Part shown: positions 24,134 to 36,080 of the stretch, in pieces
Layout of the letters: each line of letters opens with the position of its first letter
Numbering within the stretch: the stretch's first letter is position 1
NCBI RefSeq assembly: GCF_028554725.1
Contig: NC_071668.1
Coordinates: forward strand, 19,757,501 to 19,821,500
Direction of reading: 5' to 3'
DNA length: 64,000 bases
Origin: Zeugodacus cucurbitae
Lineage: Eukaryota > Arthropoda > Insecta > Diptera > Tephritidae
Translations under genes and position numbers: made by a program
Notes under the pieces: model-generated
The model's database searches: none
What the model was told of the DNA's origin: nothing
What the model saw: the letters and a program-made list of their open reading frames with translations, nothing else

Positions 24134-26866
24134 TATTATAATTATAAGATTTAAAAAAATAAGAATAATATGCATTCGAACTTAGCCTTTCCTTACTTGT
24201 TAAGATTTTATTTTGTCCTTGTGTTGAAAATTTAACTTCTAACCCATCTCACATAGGACCCCAAATTAGTTGAAGAGAAACATCCTCCTAGACCCAGAAA
24301 AGTAATCAGTTGTAACTGTTAACTGATTAACAAAACAGTGAACAATTCTCTCTTCCGGCCGAGATCTTCTACAGATATTATATCTAGTCTCTAATCCCAT
24401 ACAGCTGCATCAACTGACTGAATAGCACCCAACAAGTTCAGTATACTTTATTTCACAGCAAAAATCTACTGACTGATCAGCTCTTGACACTTCAACTCAA
24501 CTGCATTGTGATTCAGATTGAAACCAACTCAATATCTCTCTACTTCCGTAGAATTGCTATAGACGAATAGAAGAGTTTCAGGTGTACGTGTTGATCTAAA
24601 AAACTCCTGAAACAAGTGGATTCTAACTTATTGGAGAGAATTTGATAACCAAAGTCCTATTACACAGAACCATTTAACAATGTCGAGCTCCCTAAAGTTG
24701 TAAAAAGTATGAATTGAGTATGGAATGATCGGGTTTCATTAAAATCGTAAAGATATTCGAAATAGAATTCGAAAACGAGGAAATTTTATCGGGATTTTTT
24801 TTGTTATTTGCATAATACTCGTTCAGATCGCGATAATCCCATACATTCATATTATAAATTAGCTATGAAAATCTTGTAGAGGTGGTAGAGGTGCCTCAGA
24901 ATGGGCTTAACACAATCATACTTATAAATTTATGGGAAATAATTGCTTACTTCTCTTCATATGTTCTAAATGTCTTCAAACATAAATATACACAAAAGCA
25001 TCAGTAAAGCAGTCTTATGATTTCAGCTCATTCCTTATATTATCTCCAATAACTCCTTTTAAAAAAAGTCTCACCAACTCTGCATAATTCATATATATTT
25101 CATCAGCATTAACCCTTTAACCACCCGCAAATAATTTACTCACCGACAAAAGAAATTATCTTCTCAGAAATGCCATTAGTGATGCATTACTCCAACAATG
25201 GGTCATCTTAAACTCTTCCCTAATGCTTGGTATTTGTAAATGATACCAAAGCTGTCATTAAAAGCATTAAACGTCGGTTAGTACTTTAACCTTTCCTCAC
25301 TCTTTCCACGAATTTTATCTAACACAAACTCACTCCACCTTGTTTGCTTATCCCCTCCGCAGTCGTGATTTTATCGCGCATATTCTTCAGTCTCCATCTT
25401 TCTTTTCTCTGCTATCATTCAACGCCTTTGAAGTGCTTTTAAGTTTCTAACTCGTTTGGCAGCGAAGAATAGCTCAAGTGTGACTTTGGTGTGTGCTCAT
25501 ACTAAACTCATTTCCAACTCATTATTTGCAACGCCGTTTTAGTGCGCCATGGGTTGTTGTTGCTGCGTTAGTGCAAGGATAATTTGTTTGCTAGCATTAC
25601 ACTTAGTTTTATAATGTAAATGTTTTCTTTTTTTTATGAAGAAGCGACGGAGACGGAATGAAATGTTAGACAGGGAGAAGCTGATAACTTCAATCACACC
25701 TTCACAAAATCATGAAAGAAGAAGTCAGTGATGTCAAATATGATTTGTCATATAAAATTTACTAATTTACATATATAGCTGAATGTTTCTTCTCTAAAGT
25801 AATTGAGAAATTAAGCAATCATCTCCACTTATTAGCGAAAACCCATACATTTGAAATCTCCAAAGAGTTCAGTATTCCAAATTTAGCTAGAAAACAAGAA
25901 GTTTCTCATTACAATATGAATTCGTCAAGTTTAGACCTATTAGACCCGATATTTATTAAGATGTGATCTTATATATGATATATTCGAATATCAAGCCGTC
26001 TATCGATCGAACTTAAGTCCGCTGTAGCCGCTGTACGTCAATAATATGCCAAATAATAGTCCCAAATATTTTCAAAAACCTCAATTAGCTGAAGCAATTA
26101 AGATGTTAATTGAGTCGTCGTATTTGTTTGTGTGCCTTTAGAATAATTAGTAATAACATAGAATGGAATATCTAACAGACAAATGAAGAATGACACTTTT
26201 TCTTTCTTTATAGAGCGGTCAGTTTGTCTGATTTTACGACATAAGATCTGATATACTACAATTTCTGTAGATGACAATTATCCCTAGCAGATACTTTCTC
26301 ATCAAACATACTATTTCACAGGGTTGCAAGGGCATTTTGACATCAATCTATTGTCAATTAAATACTAATTGAACAATTAGTTCAATGTTAATTAAACACA
26401 CATTAATTATGTATGCTAAATTGAGAACCATTGGTGGATAAGTGACAGTGATTCTCCTAATAACTTAAATAACGATCTCAGATCGATTTAATTGAGAAAT
26501 TTAAAATAATTATGTATGTAATAATTAGTTCAAATAATTAATCAATTTATTTGACTAATTTAAAGAAGAAATTATCGATCTATCCTATTAACTGAATACT
26601 GATTGCTCGATTCCTGCTTCGTATCTTCGTCTGCTTTTTCAAAGAAGTCTTTCAGGTTGCGATTGGTTGAATATCTACTTAACTAGAAAATTATGAGCTC
26701 TAATTTCTCAAACTGTTGGTATGATATCGGTAGTTTAATCGATTTTATATGACGAATTTTCATGGTTTCAAGAATTTATATTTCATGGTTTCAAGAATTA
26801 ATGTGATTAATCAAAGCTAAAGGGTTACATTACTGTAAATCAAAAGATCACTGGGTGAATATTTAC
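24134..26866. other. AT-rich non-coding DNA
   Basis: No coding sequence. A 26330-26600 sub-region is very rich in AATTAATT/AATTAGTT palindromes. Nothing else recognised. Confidence 0.5.
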
Positions 26867-26870
26867 TTAA

Positions 26871-27345
26871 GGAGCTATACAAGCTATACAGGTAGTGTAA
26901 CATTTTCAAAAACCCGATTTTTTTTATTTTTTGCTTATTCGACAGTTTATACTGTCAAAAATATCTTGTGAAAGAGTAAAGGTCGTATCTTGACCAGCGA
27001 AATTTTAAACGCGTTTTTCTCGAAACGACATTTCTAAAAATTGCTGACATCAAAACTCAACGAGAAATTAATCGATCGACTTCAAATTTAAACAGAGTAT
27101 TTTTAAATATATTTGTCATCTTTTTCAGAACCATGCCATTTTGTTATTTTTTGATATTTTTAAATAATCGTAGGTCATTGTATAGGGAATATATTCAACT
27201 TTAATAAACTTTTTGAATTTGTAAAAAAAATCTTAAAATATACCTAATTATGTCAAAAAATCTTCGAACATTCAATCGAGTACTTTCTTTAAAAAAAATT
27301 CACGAAAATCGCCTAATTTTTCATGGGTTACTCTGGTATAGCCCC
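26871..27345. mobile_element. MITE-like element flanked by TTAA
   Basis: The left end is TTAA|GGAGCTATAC (26867-26880). The right end is GTATAGCCCC|TTAA (about 27336-27349). Ends are inverted (GGRGCTATAC) with a further subterminal match: AGTGTAACATTTTC on the left and, in reverse complement, AGAGTAACCCATGAAAAATT on the right. The 475-bp body is AT-rich and non-coding. TTAA duplication is the hallmark of piggyBac-type insertion, so this is probably a non-autonomous piggyBac-like MITE. The left end also has a local repeat of GCTATACA. Confidence 0.65.
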
Positions 27346-27349
27346 TTAA

Positions 27350-29110
27350 GAGGGAATTTCTTTCTCTCGCGAAAACATTATAAAATTACTTTAGTGGGAC
27401 GTAACCTTTTAGCTCAGATAACGGAAAGGAAAGGTTTTTTCTAAGGCAGATCGGTGCCCACGACAGTCATGTCTACGTAACTGTATTTTTATTTGCCCAA
27501 CAACAGTCAACTCATCAGCTTTCCTCAAAATGTTTAGGACACGTTTTCTGCCGTTTTAAAATAAGAATATACCAATTCTTTATATTAGAATTAGCTGGCA
27601 GAATGTTCATGAGTGCGCAAAAAATTTATTTAAACTCATCTCCTACAATTTAATACATTTCCTATAAGCTGTAACTGCCAGTTCTTTCTCTCAATTACAA
27701 AATATTATATAATGAATTTTTCTCACCACAAAAAAAAAAAAAAAAAAAAAACAAAAAATGGAAAAAATGAAAAACTAACTGTAATCTTTCAACACATGCC
27801 AACACCAAATCGATTTTCTGCCAACTGACTAACATTAATCTTAATATATTTTCTATTCTCTCTCCACAACACAATCTCGTTTCAGCGGACATCATACAGG
27901 ATTTAGCTAATTAATTAAATCAAATAAGGAGTAAAATAGCATAACAACAACAACAAACAAAGCAACTGATATTACATTTTTTATATATGTGGTAAGCTTA
28001 GGAATAGTTATAGCAAAGAAAAAACGGAACAAAACTGAAAAAATGCAAAAAAACCAAAGAAAATTGAAAGAAAAAATTAAAATTAATTAGAACGGCACAA
28101 ATTTGTGAATACACACACATACATACATATACATAGATATATAGACATTTATACATATGTACATATTTGTACACGCACATAAAAGCTCTTCAAATCCGGC
28201 ACTGTTGTATTTAAAAATAAATAAAATATATTATATATTTAACACTTATTATATTGTATGTATGTATGTAGACTAAGTATATGTAGAGATACGCGTAGTA
28301 AATAAGTTTGAAAAAAAACAACAACAACAACAAAAGCAAAAATAACAAATTCCACACTGATTAGCTGACTAAATATGATACGTAAAAGGAATTTTATTGA
28401 CCGTTTTGAAAAGCTATGAAATCCGCAAATTTACCAAATAGTGCGTATAAACCGCATGCCACAACAAAAGCAAAAAAAAAAAAAAACGTTTAACCAAAAT
28501 TCATTTTTTTTTTTGTTTTTGCCAAAATTGTTGAAGCGTAAAAGTCATTAAGTGGTTGCTGTGTGATTTTTGCCGAAATTTGCACTCGAACAAAGCATTT
28601 AAATTGCGTACTAACGCAATGATGCCAATAATAGCAACAACAATAACTACAACAACAAAATGTTAAACACCAAAATTTGTGAAAACAAACTGAGCTTTTC
28701 ACACTAATTTGTATGATTTTTGTCTATTAAGTATGTGAGAGTAAAAAATATGTGGAATGTAAGTAGGATTTGAAATAAATTTTTGAATTTTTTTCTTTTT
28801 GAAAAAAGTTAATTTTTACGCGCCACAAAGTATGCAACGTATAATCAACACTTTAAAGCTAATCAAATCTTTCGTGTTCCGTTATACGTATAATCCGTTA
28901 AATAAGCCGCAATAAATGGCCTGCAGAAAATTCTAGTTGTTTTCTTGATTTAGCAAAGATCGTTTGGAAGATCAGATCATTTCTGTTAAACCACTACAAT
29001 ATCCCATCTTGCACTGAGTGCACAAAATTACCACAAGTGCGTAGAACAACACTACCCATCCCAAACATAATTTGCTCAATTCTTTTGATATAAATTAGAC
29101 TCAGCGACTT
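27350..29110. other. Non-coding DNA with homopolymers and microsatellites
   Basis: A run of 22 A at 27730-27751; CATA/CACA repeats at about 28112-28180; GTAT repeats at 28255-28270; CAACAA tracts near 27940 and 28318. No gene recognised. Confidence 0.5.
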
Positions 29111-29506
29111 ATAGCCTTTTCGCACAGCCAAATTAATTGATCAATTATAATTTTAATTCAGAAACCAATTTTTGCTCTTCGCACTACCGGCTACTGGATA
29201 ATCGATCAGCTATTATACATTTCTGTTTTTGTTTTCCATAAGAAGTTGGTAAGTTTCATCTGCCGATTGCTATTTTATTATTTATTTTTCAGCGGCGACA
29301 TCTACCATCGATTAGCGGGAACAACAACTCACAGACAAAGGACGTAGATGTAATTACAAATATGTTCTTTGTCGCAGAGTTGCATTGCATTTTAAAGTCG
29401 ATTGACTATTAATGCGAAAAATTAGATTTTTATTTTGTATGGTAAATCGATCTAAATCAGCGCCGGCCGATTAATTGATCAATTAGCTACAGTGCGAAAA
29501 GGCTAT
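29111..29506. mobile_element. MITE-like element with ATAGCCTTTTCGCAC ends
   Basis: The left end ATAGCCTTTTCGCACAG (29111 on) is matched in inverted orientation by the right end (CAGTGCGAAAAGGCTAT, about 29490-29506). Inside both ends is a second inverted block, AATTAATTGATCAATTA on the left and TTAATTGATCAATTAGCTA on the right. TT lies on both outer sides, a possible 2-bp duplication. A third partial copy of the end motif (CTCTTCGCACTACCGGCTAC, near 29175) lies inside. The 396-bp body has no coding capacity. Confidence 0.7.
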
Positions 29507-31054
29507 TTGCCTTGTATCTTTCTAAAATAGTTATCGGTATTTGCTAATAAATTTTTGAGTAACATCATGGGGGACGACTAGTGGGGCTTGTTAACACTTC
29601 TTTAAAGAAACCAATAGTATAAAACTGCAACTTGCTTGTTATTCGATGAACCTAATCTCGAAACGATTTACTGAAATAACACCAGGTTAGAGAGATTAGG
29701 AAAATACCAATTCGATATTGCTAATACTAAGTAATAAACTTAAGTATAGAAAAGGGAAACTGATTTAAAGAGAATAAAATCTACACTTTACACTAACTAC
29801 GATGAGCCGCTGGAGAAGTACTTAAAGTTCTTCTCTATAGGTGTTTCTTGCATTCTACAAATATTCAGCGAAGAAATTACGAAATTTAGGAGCATAAGGC
29901 GTTGATTCCAGCATATAACCACTAAAATTTTACAAATATTAAAATAATGTAATTCTAAACAAGACTTTCCGACAATCAGCGCTTATTCAGCTCAAGGAAA
30001 TGATAGCTGAATAGAACAATGAAAGTTCAGTCTGATAAAAATCAGATATGGAACTTCACTAATTCATCCTTTCGGATTATAGCACGATATAATAGTAGCT
30101 GAATAAAGCGCTTAAGACCAAACCTTCTGAAAAGTGTCATATGAAGTTTCAATCATGGGTCTTTCGAATTTCAGCACTTATTCAGCTTAAGAGAATGATA
30201 GCTCAATAAATTAGTGAAAAATAAAGTGTCTAAAATCCTTGGCGCGGATCTGAGCTCTAAAAACACCTGTCAAGCCGAGGGACGAAATGGCCAATTTAAA
30301 TTTAGAAACAATAGTTCTGATCTATTCATCTAAAAAAGCTCAAAGTTGTATTCAAATGAAGTATTAGCTCAATATTCAGCTAATATTATTTTATACGTCA
30401 TTCAAATGAAGATTTAAGGTTCGACCACGCTCGGAATAGTTTTAATTAGTTCATAACCATCATAATAGCTACCTAATTAAATCCAGCTAATATCAGCGTG
30501 ACACCTCTAATTACATGATAGCTCAGCACTATCATTTCTTATTAAATTTTGTATAAATTTCTTACCGCCCTTTAATGGAAACTACTCAGCTAATAGATAA
30601 CTGTTGGGTCGGTGTTTCGAAAGGCTAAAATCAACCAAAAACGAAAAAATATGACTTTTTATTTATGTGAACACTTCCGAAGATAATGATTACCCACAAT
30701 TCGTGAATACTCAAGGGTATTATCTCAAGAGATATTTGTAGCCATACATAGATCTATCATTAAACAATAAAGAGCAAGTATGAGTTATGGATGCAGGATA
30801 AGATTTTTTATATAATTATTTTAACGAACGAACTCAAAAACGGGTCAACTGATATTCATGAAAGTTGGTATATGCATGTAATTTGGTCCAACTATGTTGA
30901 TAGGATAGTTATTATTCAAATTAATGAAAAATATAAAAAGAGAAAACAAAAAAAAAATATATTTTGAAGGTTGTCATTGTTCCTTTGTTAAAATATTTTT
31001 GTTATTCTTCAATTGTATAAGGTTGTGTCGATAGCCCAAAACAATTTGTAACAA
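29507..31054. repeat. Non-coding DNA with degenerate AGCTGAATA repeats
   Basis: Between about 29970 and 30230, CAGCGCTTATTCAGCTCAAG then AATGATAGCTGAATA (29978) recurs as CAGCACTTATTCAGCTTAAG then AATGATAGCTCAATA (near 30172), a direct spacing of about 195 bp. An inverted version, AGCTGAATAAAGCGCTT, lies near 30094. The rest is plain AT-rich DNA. Confidence 0.55.
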
Positions 31055-31215
31055 ATAAGGAAAGGCTAAGTTCGGGTCCAACTGAATATATTATACTCTC
31101 GCAATTTATTGATGTATTTTATTAAGATAACACACAATATGACCTATATATTCGGCATAAAGTCCAATAGAAAATCATCATATATAGTATATAAGGGCTG
31201 ATGTAATTCCAGAAC
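31055..31215 (+). repeat. Dispersed hairpin-ended repeat, copy 4 (terminal fragment)
   Basis: GGAAAGGCTAAGTTCGGGTC then TATTATACTCTCGCAA leads into CATAAAGTCCAATAGAAAAT and ATATAGTATATAAGGGCTGA. The latter pair is the reverse complement of the block near 40960-41010 in copy 5. This copy shows the other terminus of the family, also beginning TATACTCTCGCAA. Confidence 0.65.
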
Positions 31216-32619
31216 CAATTTCACTAATTTTCACCACCAAGGTTAACGGATATGGTGGCAACTTGGCACCTGTTAGTAGACAAACAAACGGCACATTCGG
31301 CCTTGAAATTACTCCTAAATTGCAAATGAACGAAACACCAGTCGGCAAAATCGCCAAAAATAGCGCTATAACGAGGATTTTCCAAATATTCAAGAAGTCG
31401 CTGGAGGTACTGCACAGGACTTTAAAAAATCTTGATTGTCGATGAACGTTTTTGGTAAAGCCAGGATTCTGTTAGCAGCTGATTTACGCCAGACTCTTCC
31501 AATTATTCCTGGATCAACTTTTCCTGACGGGCTAATCGCATGCCTAAAATCATTTAATTTGTGGCGACACTTAAAGAATCGCCAATTAACAACTAACATA
31601 TGAGTATTTTTGCAACAATAGCAAATTACGATTGTAGAAGCAGTTGGAAATGGTAGGGTCGCAGTTGACTCCTCGATGGATTAATAGCATTTCCAACAGA
31701 TTTCTGTCACTTCATTGACTCGAAAGAGAAGTTTTCATGACATAAAACCTATCATAACATATAACATAAATCAACCTCCAGTAATCAATATCGTCACCGA
31801 AGCCAAGATTGGACCAACTTAATTTAATGTATACCTTAGCCATAACAACGTGTGGCCGGGTCTACTAGTCCATATTATAAATTTTTTCAATGTTTCAGAG
31901 TTTTTTCTAAAGTTTCTCATAAAATCCCGCTTAAACCCATCCTCTCGTTACTCTTCTACAGATTTGACTAACATCAACTAAGTCCGCTTGTAGAGTCCTA
32001 ATTGGGACACTTATGTATCAAGGACGAATATATATTCTATACAATCATACATATGTACGACCCATTGAGATTGAACAAATTAGCAACAACATTGCTGCAA
32101 TGAAAGCCAATATGCAAATTATAATGGCTTTGTGTTGCTACAGCAACAGTTTTTCACACATACATATACTCAGAGAGCATCAAAAGTTGCAACAACAATA
32201 AGCACATTTTACAAATACGCAGTAAATTGTGTGGCATTAGTAAAATAGACGCGTGATTAGTTTGGTATTTGGCGAAATGATTTACGTTTTAGCACTTAGC
32301 AGGCAAAATTCCAAATTATTGTTGTAAACACATTGAATTCTCCTTTGGTTTTTGCGGATAACTGCATAAAAATCTATGTTTTCGTGTATAATGAATTTGA
32401 TAAATTGCTAAGCGAGATTTTTTAACAAAGTTTCAATATTTTTTTTTAATGAGTAAAATCTGTTAAATTTTTTAATCCGAAGATTCCCCTTCATTCAGTT
32501 ATGTGGGAGAATTTAAATGCGATATGCAATAGAATGAGAATTATTGATTTCTTTTTTCAAAAATCAAACATAAGAAATATCAATTTTAATGAAAAGTGTT
32601 AACAAAAATATCAAGCTCT
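31216..32619. other. Non-coding DNA
   Basis: Minus-strand open frames at 31178-31599 have a slightly protein-like look but overlap each other in different frames and match nothing I recognise; no gene called. Confidence 0.4.
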
Positions 32620-32790
32620 CGATGTGGTTAGTTTAAAATGTTAAATTTTGAGGGTGGTGAGTTTCGGTATGGTGAATATAGGTGTGGTGAATTTAAATGA
32701 GGCATCAACAGATGATTAGATCTTTATATATGTTTAAAAAGTTTAGGTATGGTGAGTAAAGGTTTAGGTAGGTGTGGTGAATTTCATATA
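32620..32790. repeat. Degenerate 14-bp repeat cluster, consensus GGTGTGGTGAATTT
   Basis: Units include GATGTGGTTAGTTT (32622), GGGTGGTGAGTTTC (about 32651), GGTATGGTGAATAT and GGTGTGGTGAATTT (about 32668-32696), GGTATGGTGAGTAA (about 32748) and GGTGTGGTGAATTT (about 32772). They are all on one strand, with irregular spacers. Confidence 0.6.
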
Positions 32791-35729
32791 GTTACTTGAG
32801 ATGTGCCGAACGCTGTTCGTAATTTTTCTACTATTGTAATATCGATTTACACTTGCAATATAATTCTTCGTGCATTGAATTTATTAGAAATGGCTTATCC
32901 AATTATATTCACCACGCAATTTTAAAAAAACTCAGACTGCATTTTTGACAAGAAAAATGTGCCATATGAATTGAAATTGGCTTTCAAAGTAGAGGTTGCT
33001 TGATATTTTTTAAATCTATGCTGACAGATATGATTCGAGTGTTGAATTCGGACCAGTTTGAACTCATCTCAGGAAACCGAAGTCTTGTTCTAATTTTACT
33101 TGTTATAATTGATACTTGATAAGTCAAAAAACACCAGCAGTAATTTTTTCCTCCACTCAATAGCTAAAATTAAGCTCCAAATTCAAAGAATGGCATCCCT
33201 GATACTCGATCTACTGTAATCCAAGCCGACCAAAATGTCACACATATCTTATGACTGCAGAAAACGCCTAAAAGTCACGTATCATGAAGCTACTTCATTG
33301 AAAACAAAAAAAAATCGTTGCCTACATTTAGGCGCATATACCAAAATTTTCCTTTCAGCGAAAATGAGCACTAAATTATGGGCTAACTAATGTGTGTGTA
33401 AAGCAATGAGTAATAAGTGAAACACTGATTTCCAACTAAGTATTATCCGTGTTTATGGAAACAATATTACATAAAATATAGATATACATATGTATTTAGC
33501 ATGTGTGAAAGCCCTATGAGCGCTTTATAATTTACAATAACCGACAACACCTAACCACAAACCAGCGTCGACCAAAAATCCACAGTTAATCCGATTTAAT
33601 TTCATTTAGTTGAGATTTCTATTAAAATGATACAGTTAACGTTGCCTATCATTAGGCGTTTAGCTGTAACAAGCATATAAATGCGTGTATAGATTATTAG
33701 GAAAGGTAAAATTGTGGAAATAGTTTACAGTAGGCATTGCTTGCAATTGACCCAAAGGTGGAAATGAAAAAAATTTAATTTTTTGAAATCTAATTTTAAT
33801 GCAAATAAAACACAACTTTTAGGCGCACAATTCTGTATCAAATTATATGTTTTGCACAGCTGCCAACCTTGTATGTTGACGCCCGTGATTAACCGGTTCG
33901 TTTGCTGTCCTCCTGAATTTTATTCAATATTTGCTTAGCCTACTTTTAGGCGATGCATTAGTTTACCTAATAATTAACGCGCGGCGGACACCTGATGTTA
34001 CACAAGTTCAGCTGCATTTTCACTCACTCACACTGTCTATCTAATTTTCTACCTCCCTCTCCACTTATGTATCAACCCTGCGGCATGTAAATTCCTATAA
34101 ATTGCTGTTTGCTTTCAGGCGCATATTTTTCACCGAGATTTTAATTATTGCATTAGCCTATATTACCAAATCAAAGCGCGCTATTTACTATTTACCATTT
34201 TAACATTTGCATTTTGAATTTCCGAAAAATCTGCGTGTCGCCTATTATTTTATTAGCGCTCGGAGGGGAAGGCCTGCATGAATGTAGGTGAAATCAACGC
34301 GCTTACGCATATAAATGCCTTTCATTTGCAACCGTAATATAATTTGTTGAATTAATATGCGTATTTCTGGCAATAAATATAATTGGAGAATTATTTGCCA
34401 AATGCATGTTTAATATTATTTCGCGCATTATTTGTTTGCGAGCATTCGAAAAAATATAATAGATGGCGCTGCGTAGCGCTGTTTATACAAAGTTATTTGC
34501 GCAATAGCTGATTGCGAATGATATTTATTTGCCCAACTATGTAAGCGATTCTATGTAAATTTTGGCAGCAATTAGAGCGTTAAATATGGAATAAAATTCA
34601 CGTTAAATATTAGAGGCGATTGTATAATAATATTCGTACTCTATCGGGAACTTGTTGAGGTAAAAGTTTTGAATTGGAATTCGAACTCAATATTCGAGTC
34701 TAACAATAGGTGTATTCAAATGAGAGATTATATAATAGCTGCTTACATAAAATCAAATTATTATGAAATTTTTAATTAAAAAACTATACGGTAGGTGGCG
34801 CTGATGTCAAAATTTTATTAAATACCACAGTTTCCATCTCTATTAGTGCATATTTCCAGCACACATTTGCCTCATTAAACTTATAATATAGAATAAATAT
34901 TGTATATAATATGATCTTATAACAAAAAAATAAAACAAATCTGATAGGTGGCACTGGGTTCAAATACTTCTAAACGCTGTAAATTCCATAAGAGACTATA
35001 ATTAAAGACAATGGAGCAATAATAATAAGACAAATTTGAACCGAAAACAAGTATTAGCATGAATCAGACAGTCTCACAAAAATTATTTACAGAGGGAGGA
35101 TATCAAAACATATGTCAGTCAACTCTCAATGAAAGAAGTTCATAGAGACAATAGCCCATTGCGGACGTATAAAAGGAACTACCAAATTGCGTTTTGGATA
35201 CATTAGTGAGTCCCAACAACTTTTTCATGTTCTTTCAATCTACTCAACTGGCTCCAATTCTGTAAAGAGAGTCAAACATTGTATAAAAATACGTTTCTCT
35301 AACATAACATTAGATGACTTCGAGTTATTAACGTTGAACAGATTTTATATGTTCAATATAATAACAACAATAACAACATAAATAGCCTTCCTTTGACTGG
35401 TAGTTCTTTACTGTCTTCTACAAGATCAGGTTAAAAATTAACGGATACTATGAACATTTCTACAGACAAGGAATGAATGAAGTTAAAAATAAATGGAACA
35501 TCAATGAAAGAAGAACATAGACTTAAGATTCTTAGGTGGAATAAAAAATAATATATTCGTAATGCTCTCCATAGCGAGATGTTTATTCAAACTTGATGCA
35601 AATAGTTCTCAAAAAACATTTAATTGGACTTCCAGAAGCCAGAGAGTAAATTGCAGATCATAGGATCCCTACTTTTTCGTATATCAAAATGGTATAAAGA
35701 ACCATGGTTGGTTGGTTGAAAATGGATGC
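32791..35729. other. AT-rich non-coding DNA, probable intron
   Basis: No coding sequence, repeat or RNA gene recognised in about 2.9 kb. Confidence 0.45.
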
Positions 35730-36080
35730 GAAAAGAGCCTGACCGAAAGCGGCCGCACTTAGGCTCGTTGTGTTCTCCCCAAGAGTACCCTGATAAGCAT
35801 CACCTAAACAACTCGATCGATTTGGCAATTACAGCTTCTAAGTTTTTTCCATCCCAGCTGCCCAATTTCTCTTAGGTTTGAGTATTGGGAGCCATGGAAG
35901 GTGTTCCTTTTTAACCGACTAAAAATAATGCTCCAGTGTCTCATCATCCTCTGCGCACGCCCTGCATTCTGGCGATTCTACTAAACCAAGTCTCTGCAGG
36001 TGGCCTCTTAGAAATAAGTGCCCCATGATACAGCTTAGTTCCCATAAAGAACCATAGTGAGAACTGAAACGTCCACTGAT
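35730..36080. other. Possible retroelement relic
   Basis: GC-richer block (for example CATCATCCTCTGCGCACGCC and CTCTGCAGGTGGCCTCTTAG) with no open frame of note. The composition and wording resemble, from memory, untranslated regions of fly non-LTR elements. Not demonstrated. Confidence 0.2.

Noticed and set aside
31178..31599. Overlapping minus-strand frames with protein-like stretches (HLQFRSNFKAECAVC; FFKCRHKLNDFRHAI)
   Set aside because: They lie in different overlapping frames, with no splice signals or motif linking them, and no family was recognised.
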